Of a stretch of 64,000 nt of DNA, positions 47,884 through 59,419 are shown in pieces. This DNA is from Fennellomyces sp. T-0311. Taxonomy: Eukaryota > Mucoromycota > Mucoromycetes > Mucorales > Lichtheimiaceae. The DNA lies in assembly GCA_025266875.1 (NCBI GenBank), contig JALLLT010000043.1, forward strand, positions 248,001-312,000, read 5' to 3'. The stretch's first letter is position 1. The number at the start of each line of letters is the position of its first letter. The notes under the pieces were generated by a model. The model did not search any database. It was not told the DNA's origin and worked only from the letters and a program-made list of their open reading frames with translations. Position numbers and translations under genes: made by a program.

Positions 47884-49629
47884 ATGAGGATCTGTTACTA
47901 CGAGTTACTGAGCGTCGATCGCTCAGCAACCGATTTAGAATTAAAAAAGGCGTATAGAAAGCAAGCATTAATATGGCATCCCGGTACGATCACTCGATTC
48001 TTTCATGTTTCTTTTTTCTTACAAGTTTTGACAGATAAAAATGGCGATCGGGTACAAGAAGCTACCGAACGATTCGCCATGATTCAAGAAGCGTATGAAG
48101 TTCTTTCGGATCCACACGAACGTGCATGGTAAAAGAAGCGGTGGAGAGATAAAGGGTTTAGCACTGATGGGTATGGAATAGGTATGACGGACATAGAGAT
48201 TCAATTTTGCGTGGAGACGACGCAGCAGTGCATAAGGATAGTAGTGCGGGCACCACGTCGGATGATTTAATGCGATACTTTTCCATGTCTGAATTCAAAG
48301 GATTCAATGACGATGACAAGGTGAGGGGTTTTTGTGGAATGTATAGATGCATTGTGAACTGGGATAAGTTGATGCGTCTTTTTTTTACATAGGGATACTA
48401 TGCGGTGTATCGCAAACTGTTTGAGAAACTGTCTGATGAAGAAGAGAGTGCACACAATGCGGATCCACCGGAAGATGGCCAATCGTATACCCGTTATCCA
48501 ATGTTTGGCAATTCCAAGACCCCGTTTGCCGATAGTGACGGATATCGCGGCTACGGCGGGTATGCACGCGACTTTTATGCGGCGTGGATGAACTTTAGCA
48601 GCGTAAAATCGTTCCAATGGATGGACAAGTGGAGATTAAGAGACGCACCGAACCGGTTCGTGCGTCGCGCCATGGAAAAGGAAAACAAAAAGGCGAGAGA
48701 AACGGCGCGCAAGGAATACAACGATACTGTGCGCGTAAGTTTGTTTTCTTTTATATATATAAAAATGAGCAAACTTTTTTTTAAATGGACATTTTCTCAG
48801 AGTTTGGCGACGTTTGTGCGCAAACGAGATCCACGGTTCAAGGCGTATCAAGAAGAAGAGCGGATACGCAAAGAGGCGGCGGCTGCGGAACAAAAGGCAC
48901 GCGCACAGCGAGAAAAAGAAGAACTGCAAGCGCAAATTGCGGCATACCAAGAGCCAGAATGGGCCAAAGTAGATCCTGTTTTGGTGGACGCGTTTACTTC
49001 GGATGAATCCGAGTCGGACGATGATCAAGGTGGGTCGGAAGAAACGGATTTCTATTGCGTGGTATGCGACAAGTTTTACAAGAGCGAACAACAATATACC
49101 AGCCACGAGAGCAGCAAGAAGCATTTGAAACTGGCGGAAAAGATGAAGCGCGAAATGATGGCGGATGAAGAAGCGTTTGATTTTGGGCAAGATAAAAAGG
49201 AAGAAGAGGTCAAGACATTGAAAAAGAAGAAAAAGGGTAAAAAGACGCCCAAATTCGGAATCGAGGAAGAGGAGGATCTGGATGCATTGACAGCGTCGTT
49301 GACATTGGACCCGTCTGGACGGAGGCGACGGACGAACCGGAAGGAAGAGCCGACGGAGGCCGAAGCGAACGAACCAGCCAAGGAAACGGCAAAGATGAAA
49401 CGAGAACGACGCAAGGAGAAAAAGAAACAAAAGGAGGAAAACGTAGGTTGCACAATCTAGATTACGCCCTTTTTCTGTGGATCTGATTAGGCTTTGCTAA
49501 TAGCAACAAGAATTGCTATGCAACGTATGTGGGCAAGACTTTGATACGCGGAACCAATTGTTTACCCATATCAAGGCGACGGGACATGCATTGGCTGTGC
49601 CGTTGAAAGGGAAATCAAAGAAGCGATGA
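47884..49629 (+). CDS. JJJ1: J-protein with C2H2 fingers, JJJ1/DNAJC21-like
   Basis: Six exons (47884-47983, 48035-48128, 48182-48320, 48393-48734, 48801-49442, 49504-49629) sum to 480 aa in frame. An N-terminal J domain ([42 protein letters not shown]) has its HPD motif split by intron 1. After it comes the conserved [17 protein letters not shown] and [16 protein letters not shown] region with a charged coiled-coil segment. A first zinc finger reads [19 protein letters not shown], an acidic/basic low-complexity region follows, and a second finger is in the last exon ([19 protein letters not shown]). JJJ1 stimulates cytosolic Hsp70 with REI1 to release ARX1 from pre-60S particles. The domain order and length fit this family. 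Confidence 0.93.
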
Positions 49630-49910
49630 TTTTGAAGAAATAGAATTTGATTAGCAAAAAGAAAAAGCACGGCCTGAAGAACGTTTTTCCATAAATTCCG
49701 CGCCGGTCCGAATTAGTTGCTGTGAGAATCTGAGGCATGGCTGTGTCCAAACTAGGAAATGATGCGGCAACCTCTTCAAGAGGATCATCCAAGCGGGACT
49801 GTTGAGTTTCACACGCATACACGCAGAAATCACTTGCTTACGAATTAAAAAAAATGAAAATATAAAGCTTTCCGGTTTCTTCGACACTGTTTGCCTTTCT
49901 TTATTCTTTT

Positions 49911-49940
49911 GCACACACGCACACACACACACACACACAC
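49911..49940 (+). repeat. (AC)n microsatellite abutting a start codon
   Basis: An almost pure 30-base AC repeat (one G interruption) ends directly at the C before the ATG at 49942, so it forms the end of the 5' UTR of the next gene. Confidence 0.85.
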
Positions 49941-49941
49941 C

Positions 49942-51229
49942 ATGATTGCCTCCAGCAGTAAAAAAGCCGCGGCCGCCGCCATGCGCGCCACCAGCCAAGC
50001 AGCCAGTAATGACATGCCATGCAGTTTATTTTTTAAGGCCATCAGCGCGGAATTATTCATTGTTGATTGTTTTTCTTTGGGGGGATAGCTGCGTGTCGAA
50101 ACTCATTCACGGTGAACGGCGGGTACGAATCGACGATCCAAAATCTGAAAATTGGAGCGCATACGCGAGTCATGTGCCAGGGCACGGGTAAACAAGGCAC
50201 GGCACAAATGCAAGAAGCCATCAAGTTCGGTACACAGTTTGTTGGCAGCGTATCGGCGCGCAAAGCCGGCACGACCCATTTGGATCGTCCGGTGGTTGGC
50301 AGTGTCCGCGAAGCTGCGGAGGTGCTGAAACCCGATGCCACAGTCGTCTATGTGCCCCTTTCCGGTGCTGCCGATGCATTCATGGAAGCCATCGAAGCCG
50401 AGATCCCGTTGATTGTGTCGGTGACAGAAGGTATTCCATTCACAGACATGGCGCGGGTCCGAGCCGCACTGTTGAGTCAAAACAAGTCGCGTCTGGTGGG
50501 ACCCAATTCGCCGGGTATCGTCTCTCCGGTGGGCAACTGCAAGATTGGTATCATGCCCAACCGTATCTACAAACCAGGCAACATTGGTGTCGTGTCACGC
50601 TCCGGTACCTTGTCCTATGAAGCCGTTCAGCAGCTGACTCAGTTGGGAATGGGCCAAACGTTGTGTGTGGGTGTCGGTGGTGATCCTATCAACGGCACCA
50701 ACTTTATCGATGCGCTAAAGATCTTTTTGGAGGACGACAACACTGAAGGTAAATGGTTTTTGTAACGAAGGCTTCTTGGGTATCTGATAAGAAAAAAGGC
50801 ATCGTCATGATCGGTGAGATCGGCGGAAGTGCGGAAGAAGAGGCCGCCGAGTTTTTGAAACAGTACAACTTTTCGCGAGAGAAGCCCAAGCCGGTCGTCT
50901 CGTTCATCGCCGGCCAAACGGCTCCACCGGATCGTCGGATGGGTACGTCATGCTGTGCCAGCCTCGGGGGAATAGGGTGCGGATGACTAATAAGATTCGT
51001 GCAGGACATGCGGGCGCCATTGTATCGCATAGCGGCAAGGGCAACGCACAGGATAAGATCAAGGCGTTACATGAATCGGGTGTTGTGATGGCACGGGCAT
51101 TGCCCTTTGTGGGCGTCACCCTGCAGCAGGTAAGGAAAAAAAACCATATCGAATCACACGCTGGCGGCTCACTATCTGTCACCACAATAATAGGAAATGA
51201 TCAAGGCTGGACTGATGCCTCAACCATAA
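49942..51229 (+). CDS. LSC1: Succinyl-CoA ligase alpha subunit-like, mitochondrial
   Basis: Five exons (49942-50005, 50089-50748, 50799-50942, 51005-51129, 51194-51229) give 342 aa. The N-terminus is Ala/Ser-rich with Lys and Arg but no acids ([20 protein letters not shown]), fitting a mitochondrial presequence. The CoA-binding fold has [37 protein letters not shown] and LVGPNSPG. The ligase part has [39 protein letters not shown] and [20 protein letters not shown] with the phospho-histidine. The enzyme makes succinate plus ATP/GTP in the TCA cycle together with a beta subunit. Two oddities: the usual QGFTG/QGITG motif lacks its hydrophobic residue (QGTG), and VGPNCPG reads VGPNSPG, so it may be a divergent paralogue. 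Confidence 0.88.
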
Positions 51230-51416
51230 AACTTAGACCAAACGTTTTTCACGACGAAATAAACTGTACAGTTCTCTTTACCAATCGTTATTATGATTTT
51301 TTTGGGGTTGTTACGCGTGACCAGGGACACTTGTCGCTTTACATACGTATTGAAGTTCACACCAAAAATCGTAATATTGCTCTCTCTCTTTTTTTTTTCT
51401 TTTTTAACCAAAAAAA

Positions 51417-51890
51417 ATGACTCCATCATCATCAACGGCCATTTCCAATCGAAAGAAACCGTCGTTGCGCACATGGCTTCAGACGTTAATGGCGATGCGA
51501 TCGCGGCCCATGGAACTACGACAGACAGTCGTCACGATTACGTCTTACACGGCCATCACCATTCTAGCGTTTGTCACCGTGACGACGCTCTATTGTTTTT
51601 TCCTTGCTCTGAGTGTATTTGACGATGTGATTCGAGTCAGCGCACCGGGTCATTTGTGGCAAAAAACCAAAGATCGAGGTGTGGCCATGGTCGACTGGGT
51701 TTCGATTCTTGACCAGGTCCGAGTTCAGCTGAGTCAATTGGCTGACTGGCAGGATCGCAAACGTGAATCTTGGCCGTTTGATCAGATCGATAGCGACAGA
51801 TTACACGACCTTGTCACCGCAGTGACCGATTATTTGAGCGATTATGTCCATGCCAATCGTCATGACAACGACCACCGTGCTCAAAAATAA
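51417..51890 (+). CDS. Small single-pass membrane protein, unrecognised
   Basis: Intronless 157-aa frame starting at ATG 51417 after an A-rich leader (AACCAAAAAAAATGA). The N-terminus is basic (KKPSLRTWLQTLMAMRSRPM). One hydrophobic span follows (ITSYTAITILAFVTVTTLYC with FFLALSVF), then a charged amphipathic tail (DQVRVQLSQLADWQDRKRES) and a second helical stretch (DLVTAVTDYLSDYVHANRHD). Lack of an early signal cleavage site suggests a signal-anchor protein. Codon use and a clean frame support a real gene. It lies 188 bp downstream of the succinyl-CoA ligase gene, same strand. No family recognised. Confidence 0.6.
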   Translation: MTPSSSTAISNRKKPSLRTWLQTLMAMRSRPMELRQTVVTITSYTAITILAFVTVTTLYCFFLALSVFDDVIRVSAPGHLWQKTKDRGVAMVDWVSILDQVRVQLSQLADWQDRKRESWPFDQIDSDRLHDLVTAVTDYLSDYVHANRHDNDHRAQK

Positions 51891-52961
51891 ATCGTACTAT
51901 AATTTAAAACAAGATACCCCAACCCTTTTTTTTTAACTGTATCATCAGATGTACATTATACAATTCTCTCTCCCTTTTTTTTTGGCGTGTGTGCATCAAA
52001 AAAATAAAATACCTTTTGAAACTGTGACAGCTTGCCAAGTATATCATCTGATGATTCACTGTTAGAGCGGTTTTCCCATTTTATGTTTCGATTCATGCCA
52101 ATCCGCAAATTGTTTGCAGAACCGCAAATCACGTGTGTGTGGGTGATTTTCTCTCGTTCCAAGGAGGGGGGGGATGATGGCCCTTTATATTTGCAGAGAG
52201 CAGACATCTGATGAGGGTCCCTCGTTTGCTACACGACGCTTTATCTAAACGAATCACATGAAGCGATGCTAGTACATCATGTCGCACTGTCTAATCGTGC
52301 GCAGCCTGCTCAATCTAAACTGGATATTAATTAACATGGCTTCGGGTTTTACGCGCAGTGGTACTCTCTTCGGATGATACGCATATCAAAGGAAAATGGA
52401 TTGTTTATTTGGCTTATAAACACAATAGACGCATTCCGAAGTGGTACAGTCATCTTGTCAGCCTGGTACACGGAATTGCTTGTGTGTGTATGTATTTGAG
52501 AAAAGCCTATATATAGAAAGGTACATAATAAAGATGTAAAAAAAAAAAAAAATTCTGCTAGATGCAAACAGCCTCTTAACGACCAGGGTTATATAAAGTA
52601 ACCAGGGTTCAAACGAGTCTAGCGTTTCAAGTTGAATAATAAGAACCAGTTAGAGGTTGTTGCACCCTCCCCCTCTTTCTCTCCGCGTGCACGATGACAG
52701 TGTGATACAATGGAACCAGTTTGGAGTAAATACTAAAACAGTTGGTGTACCCCGATGAGGCGCGCGCCTTTTTATACATGAGCAGCGTCATGGCAACATT
52801 AGGTCCGAGATAAACTTGTATATTTACATGTTTCATAGGATGTTGATCTCACGCGTACGCGTTTTTGTTTCTTTTTAAGATTGGATGGATTTTTCGAGGC
52901 ATACCTATATAAATTTCCGTTGATTCCTTTTTTTTCTCTTTATCTCTTTTCAAAAAAAAAA
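51891..52961. other. Intergenic, MATE promoter region
   Basis: No supported gene. It holds poly(A)/poly(T) tracts, a short GT-rich stretch near 52480, and the ACGCGTACGCGT palindrome at 52851-52862. Confidence 0.45.
52851..52862. promoter_or_regulatory. Tandem ACGCGT (MCB-like) palindrome
   Basis: ACGCGTACGCGT lies about 100 bp upstream of the MATE gene ATG. ACGCGT is the MluI cell-cycle box recognised by MBF in yeasts, and two adjoining copies are unlikely by chance. Function here is inferred. Confidence 0.4.
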
Positions 52962-54965
52962 ATGCAAAAAACCTTGACCGGATTCTTTGAGTCAAGCTCA
53001 AACGACGAGTCGACATACTTGCTGGCCAAACGAAAGCCCGTCGACAGAGCTTCCTGGATTCAAGAAGCTAAAAGCGAAACCAAAGCCATATTGAATTACA
53101 CCTGGCCTCTTTTGATCACTTTTGTGGTTGGAAAGGGTATGGGGATCGTGGACGTTTGGTTTTTAGGTCAACTGGGTGCCGAAGGTTTATTTTTTTTTTT
53201 TCAAAAAGAAAAAAGGCTATTGCAACTAAAAAATATTGCTAGTGATGGCTGTTGTTAGTCTCGGTAACCTTTGGTCGACGGTGGCGGGTTTGGCTTTTGG
53301 AAATGGACTTTTAACGGGTAACTTGACAACACGATGCACGGTCACATATGCAAGTTTAATAACATGACCTATTTAGCTATTGATACGTTGGTGGCTCAGG
53401 CGTATACCGGTGCGAATGATCCAAAAACGTTGGGCGTGATTTTGCAGCGCGGCATCGTGATAATGGGACTTTTGGCTGCACCCATCGCTGTTCTTTGGTA
53501 ATACACACAAACCCTTGCATTCATTCAATGGTTTTAACTCATTTAGAAAAAAAAAACAATAGGCTATACACCGAACCCATTCTGATTCGGTTGATGGGTC
53601 AGGAACCAAGTTTGGCTCATTTCACACAAACCTATATCTACATCTGCATACCCCTTATTTATCCGATATTTGTATCAACAGCGATCCGCAAATTTTTACA
53701 GAGTCTGGGCAAGTTTTATACACACAAAAAAAAGCTTTGTTTATTTATTTTAACCTTTTTAAATTCATGTAGGCCATATGCGTGTTACCATGATGATGAT
53801 TCTGGCGATTTTCCCATTTAATTGTCTTTCCAACATTTTGTTTTTGAGAGTCCTTGATCTCGGATATATCGGTGCAGCATTCCATTTCGCATTCTTTCAT
53901 GGTGCCATTCTTGCTATTTACACACTATTCCTTTCCTTTGGCACCGATTTCTGGAACGCGTATTGGCCCGGTTGGAGCAAACAAGCGATTCATAGTTGGG
54001 AACCATTCCTCAAGCTTGGTACCTTTTTTTTAATTGTTCATAAAACGCAAAATGACAGACTCATCTATTATTTTTTTTCTTCATTTTAGGCGTCCCAGGA
54101 ATGCTTAGTGTGGCTACAGAATGGGCATTCGAAGTATGTGCACTTTTAACAGGTAAAACGAAACATTCTTTGGGGGAAAAAACTCTAGTTTTGTTAAAAT
54201 CAGATAATGAAAGGTGCATTGGGAAAGACAAGCTTGGCTGGTCAATCAATAATTCTTTCTGTAAACTCACTTTTAATCATGATTCCTTCGTAAGTAGCAT
54301 CCGCCGTATATTACGCGAAAAAAAAGAAACCAGGGACGATTGACCTCACCCAATTTCGCCTAGTGCATTGTCAAACGCGGTGGCAGTCCGAATCGGGCAT
54401 CATGCAGGAGCTAACCAGCCATTAAAAATCCAGATGTGCTTCACATTATCAGTGGGCATGGGATGCATCTGCATCTTATTCAATGCATCCTTGATGTATT
54501 TCCTGAAACATCAGATCGCTGCCCACTTTTCCATCGATGACCAAGTAGTCCAAGCTGCGGAAGATTTGATGCCCATTGCTTGCGTATCTCACATCTTTAC
54601 TGTAAGTCTTTCTTTGTTGTTGCTTATGACACCATCTGACACTGAATTAGGGCCTCAGTGCCATCTTCTCGGCCACGTTGAATGCCTTGGGCAAACAACC
54701 CATCGTCGCAGCATTCAATCTGGGCTCCTATTACGTGGTTGGGTTGCCGTTCGGTTTATGGATGACTTATTCGTACGATTGGGGTCTGATTGGTGTTTGG
54801 GCGGGCGTTGCCATGGCAGGATTTATCAAGTGTGTCGGCGAAGGTGCTGTCTTGTGCTTTTTCGTGGATTGGGAATCGGAATGTCGAAAAAGCACTCGGC
54901 GTATCGGAACTCAAGAAATATTACCTGCGTTGCCAACCAAAACGGTGGCCCACACAAATATTTAA
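52962..54965 (+). CDS. MATE-family multidrug/cation antiporter
   Basis: Plus-strand gene of about eight short exons, start ATG 52962 (MQKTLTGFFESSSNDESTYL). The cytosolic N-tail leads into AILNYTWPLLITFVVGKGMG, MAVVSLGNLWSTVAGLAFGN, AIDTLVAQAYTGANDPKTLG, FTQTYIYICIPLIYPIFVST, then FPFNCLSNILFLRVLDLGYI, GMLSVATEWAFEVCALLT, ALSNAVAVRIGHHAGANQPL, SAIFSATLNALGKQPIVAAF and NLGSYYVVGLPFGLWMTYSY. The pairs TLVAQAYGA-like and NAVAVRIGHHAGA are the repeated MATE motifs of the two halves. Introns are A/T-rich and short. Expected in plasma or vacuolar membrane, exporting organic cations by H+/Na+ exchange. The C-terminus ends at 54965, 81 bp from the end of the convergent uridine kinase gene. Confidence 0.88.
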
Positions 54966-55046
54966 ACGGCACCCCCGCCCTCCTTGGCTTTGTATATAAT
55001 TGTATAACCATTCCAAAAAAAAGTAAAACAGAGTGTTCCCACTTGT

Positions 55047-57488
55047 TTATTCCTCATCTTCGGTACCAAAGTATCGATCTATATAATGAATCGTTAACCA
55101 TTTTGCGTGGGCGATACCATGTCGCTTTACCTCCGAAATTGCCAATGCCAGGCTCAATGTACAGGGTGTCTTTGGAAAGAACGGGATCCACCATCGAAGT
55201 GACTATCCTGACACGTGGGAACGCTTTGGCGATGACATTGAGCCCGACAGGTGCTGCGAGGAACACTGTGAAAATGATATGATCCTATTGACATTCTCTT
55301 TTGTTTGAGAGACACGTTTCGTGTACGTAAATTAGGCTTCTTACCTCAGGCACTTCATGGTCCAACAAGACCCGAATGGCCATCAATCCAGCCGCACCTG
55401 TACCAATGGTCGCATCCTTACCAATGTTTGGTGAGTATATAGATAGATAGATAGATCGCACTCATGCAGAGTGGCTCTTTACCATCAAAACAACGTGGTG
55501 TTCTTTGACATCGGCAGGCAGTTTACAGTAATGCAACTGGGATCCAAGTTAGTTTGATGATACCATGGCCTTTTGTTTTCTCCTACAACACGAACCTGAG
55601 GTTCGCCAGTGCTCGGATCAGTCTGAATCAAAATTTTCCCAATCAAAGCATCACTGCACACGCGACGCAATCCCGTTTCCATCGTTCCGCCAGCGCGCAG
55701 AATCGACACTCCACATATCTAAAAAAAATACCCCATCGTCAAACCAACCCTCCTTGCCACTGGAATAGCCCTTACCTTTTCTTTATAAACCATGCCCTTG
55801 TACTCCGCCCCCACGGGTGTAGTCACTGTAGTTTCTTCGAATGGCAGCAGGTTGAACGCACTGAAATAAGGTTTGTTTAGCTTTTTCCAAAAAAAAAAGG
55901 AGCGTTGGATGTAAACTTGCGCTTCAACAATGATGGTCGAAAGTCGTTCGGCGTAAAACACAAATTCATCTCTTGGAGTGGTTCTATCTCGTAATATGGT
56001 ATGCATGCCCTAATCAATCCAAGGTTTCAGTGTGCGTTGGATGGTGTCTGTTGGGCTACCTTGATTTGGTTTGTCTCTGGCAAGACCAAGACATCCGGCG
56101 GCAGGGTGTTTTCGATTGGCGTGTTGGCGAGGTCCCATCGCAAATGCATCCGACGTTCTGTGAGTTGTCGCTGGACGTGTTTGGTGATCAGGTCGATGGC
56201 TACCACATTTTCAAGACCTCGTGGGATAATCTAACGCGTGGATTCAATCATTGTATTGGTCCCGTTCCATGGTAGACGCGAAAACAAAACAAAACGTACG
56301 ACATCGGCGTGTTTTACAGTAGGTTGGATATGGTCGTCAAAAGCCGGCTTGACAAACCGTGTATATTGCTGTTCATCCAATGAATATCCGTAATTCCCCT
56401 GATAGATCCAACCCCCGGCTTGGTACCTGAAGCACGCCCTTCAACTCCCGTCCTCGTTCTGCAATATCCCGTTGCACTGCAGCTGTTGAGTACACCATTG
56501 TCGTATGCAGTGGATTGGCCGAAAAAAAAACTTACATCGTCGCGCGAGACGGATATCCGCGTCGGTATCGACAAAGATCTACGCATCGGTTCATGGATCG
56601 ATCCCACAAGCATAAAAATAAAAAAAAAACTCTTTGATGGTTACCTTGAGATCCATCAAATCCCGAATCTTTTTATCGTACAATCCGTAAATCCCTTCAA
56701 AGATAATCACATTGGCGCCGTAAATCGTTGTCGTCTTGTCTGTGCGAGCATGGAGCGAGAAATCATACGTGGGTATCTGAACTGATTTCCTGCGCAGAAA
56801 CAATCGCGTAAGCAACTTCATCATTTAACAGCGCATAACGAGAGAACTGACCCGCTCTTCAACTTGCATAGCGTTTCGTACAACAAGTTATAGTCGATTG
56901 CAGTAGGATGATCAAAGTCAAAGTTGCTACACAAGAAGAAACTCAGTGATCCGCCCAACACCACAGCTGGGAGAGCGGGCTTACTTTTCGTGCGCCAGTT
57001 TGCTCTGTTCGGGTCCGAGCACGTTGTAGAACGAATCCATGGAAACGATCACCACCCAAGGAACATTCAGGTTTTTCAGGATTCGCCTATCAGGAAGTGG
57101 TTTAGCTTGGTTCTTTTTTAAGAAAAAGCCAGGCACACATCACATACTCAGCGACACTAGTCTTTCCGCTGGCACTACCGCCTAGAAAAAAAATTGGGTG
57201 TCTATATATACACTCATACACGCACACACGCAAAACCAACCTGCAACGCCAATCACATAACTTTCAGTGACAGTACCATCGGCACTGTTGGGTTTTTGTT
57301 GATTCCAATGTCAACGTTGGGTCTTTTTTTTTCTGATTCCTCGTTCAAGCCCGCAGCAAATAAGAAAAAACTTACTGATACCAAGGGCTTGATTATTATT
57401 TTAGTTTTGAAAACTCTCTCCAGTGTGTGTGTGCATGCATTTACCTCCTGCCAGAGGAATTGAGTTGCAAGATCTTTTTTTCTCCCAT
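55047..57488 (-). CDS. URK1: Uridine/cytidine kinase with UPRT-like domain (URK1/UCKL1 type)
   Basis: Multi-exon minus-strand gene, model start [13 protein letters not shown] at 57488, stop TAA at 55047-55049. The kinase half has [20 protein letters not shown] (P-loop split by an intron), [65 protein letters not shown] and [19 protein letters not shown]. The C-terminal half is a uracil-phosphoribosyltransferase-like domain: [67 protein letters not shown] and [19 protein letters not shown] (last exon joined across a short intron). This fusion is that of yeast Urk1 and animal UCKL1, which phosphorylate uridine/cytidine in pyrimidine salvage. The degenerate PRPP loop (TGAA) suggests the second domain is regulatory. 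First-exon borders are tentative. Confidence 0.88.
55441..55456. repeat. (AGAT)n microsatellite in URK1 intron
   Basis: Four tetranucleotide units inside an intron of the uridine kinase gene. Confidence 0.7.
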
Positions 57489-59124
57489 TTTATATTCACA
57501 CGCGTCCGCAACAAAGAGTAAGAAAAAAAAAGCCCGCTCGAAAAGCTGTATGGATTGGAATAAAAAAAAATAGTGGCGCATGCACTCAAGTCATGCGCAT
57601 GGCTCCTTCCCGCCAAAAATAAATAGTCCTTCATCTTGGTAAGCGCGCGAATGGGAGTCCGGCCATCGTAGCCTCTTTTTTATTAGTGTAACCGCCTTGT
57701 CAAAATAGGTCATGCCAATGTTTACTCTCACCCACTGTTTCGGGTGTGTTCTTTACTGTCGATCACTCGATCGATCAGTCAGCACCAACTTGAGGCCCAG
57801 GCACCAGCTTGATGATGGATGCTTGAAAGTCTGTCATGCATGTAAAAGCACTTCAAGGCTGACCTTCGAGGGGCCAACACACGTGATAAGAAGTATTGCA
57901 TGCATCAAGGTGAGGCGGTTGTCTTGAAAATCATGGTTTGCTCGTGGGGAAAAAAAAGAGGGGGACTGATACCGGCACAATAAGGCGGCCGTTTTATGCG
58001 CTTATGCAAAGGAGAAAGATTTACAGATGGCACGCCAAGCGATGTATCGAATATCGACCCACTGTTGCAAAAGACGGATGATATCTTTTTTTTTATGCAA
58101 GCACACATCCAAGTTTCTGAATCAGCACAGACATGATTGTATGAACGACAAGCCAGGAGTCGTTGGAGCAAAGAATAGACTTTGAAGCCGCTAATGTATC
58201 TTTTGGGTCGATTGGACAGCGTCATGTGTCACCTGTTCCACAGACTCGGCAGTCTACGTACTCCACTGAGCTGTGGAGACTCGTTATTGTGAATGACCCA
58301 CGTCCAGTTGCAACCATGTTCAGGATCTCACTGTGACTGATGTCAAGAAGAAGGTGTTGCAGGCACTCGTTTCTATGGCAGAAATGGGACTTGGATGAGT
58401 AACAGGACATCCGATGCGTGTGGTGGGCACTGCTAGGTCCCAAACTGCCAACTCTTACGATCCGTATGGACAGGTATAAAGTGGACAACAGCGGCAGATG
58501 TCAATGAAGATGCAGAAGAATCTCTATTACAGCTGTGCCATTGTGTTTGAAAGAAAAAGAGCGCACGTCAGCTTGCTACATATGCACAAAGAATGGTAGT
58601 GTCCCGAAATGTCGCCATTGAATACATGCCGGCTGGTGGACATGTCTACCAGACCACCAACCTTCTTCTCAAGATATCGATACCACAGTACCCAACGGCT
58701 GAACAGTCTTGATGGTTTGAAGATGATTTCAACGACGAGCGCTTATCGAACGGCATTGCCCATGAAGCGAATATCTCGTCATCACATCTGCTTTAACACT
58801 CATAGATGAGTGTGTCAAAACCAGGCAGCGTAGTTTACACAAACACATACTGTACTACAATATATTGTACATGCCCAACATTTGCAAGCTATCATTGGCG
58901 TCAACCGGGAGCAAAAGAGCATTATGTATCTGATACAATTGATAAAAAAGAACGCTACATCAGTACTATCGTTCTTTGACCATGGAAAAAAGACGAGTAT
59001 TTTTTTGAATGAAAAGCCACCGAAAAATAGCTAAGACACTGTGTAAAACGCAAGGACAAGTACATATGTTCCTACTGCATTTTACTTTGAAAGCCCGGTC
59101 GTACGCTCATTGCTTCCCTACCCC
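57489..59124. other. Intergenic with coding-like segments
   Basis: Plus-strand pieces read like protein: RFTDGTPSDVSNIDPLLQKT (about 58010-58085), RIDFEAANVSFGSIGQRHVS with VPQTRQSTYSTELWRLVIVN (about 58160-58300), and RQLATYAQRMVVSRNVAIEY with MPAGGHVYQTTNLLLKIS (about 58565-58690). They could be exons of one plus-strand gene, but stops between them and the lack of a recognised domain keep me from calling it. Confidence 0.35.
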
Positions 59125-59277
59125 CTAACATCCACGCCCGTATAACAGAGTCATTGTCGAATCCATTCCCTCCCCATTGAAGCGTAACAGTGCCCCTTCA
59201 GAGCAGTGTTTGGTGCCACACCGAGACGGCCGCTGCTGATGCTGTTGCTGATGCTGATAGTGGTGGTGATCACTCAT
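59125..59277 (-). CDS. Candidate 50-aa His/Gln-rich small protein
   Basis: The frame starts MSDHHHYQHQQQHQQRPSRC in good ATG context (CCAAGATGAG) and stops at TAG 59125-59127. The N-terminal third is a His/Gln tract and the remainder contains three Cys. It may equally be an upstream ORF or the end of a longer spliced gene. Nothing beyond composition supports a function. Confidence 0.3.
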   Translation of the reverse strand: MSDHHHYQHQQQHQQRPSRCGTKHCSEGALLRFNGEGMDSTMTLLYGRGC

Positions 59278-59419
59278 CTTGGCGTAAAAAGTCTATCCGT
59301 TTTGAACCATCAGCAGCCTAAGCGCACCCACTTTACCTGTGCCTATGCATGATTGAGATCGTTGAGACGCCCTTAAACCGTTTCAATATACGTATTCCCA
59401 CATATTCCCACAGCCCACA

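Noticed and set aside
48636..49430. 264-codon minus-strand frame opposite the JJJ1-like gene
   Set aside because: Shadow of a Lys/Glu-rich coding exon read in antisense (Phe/Leu-rich output).
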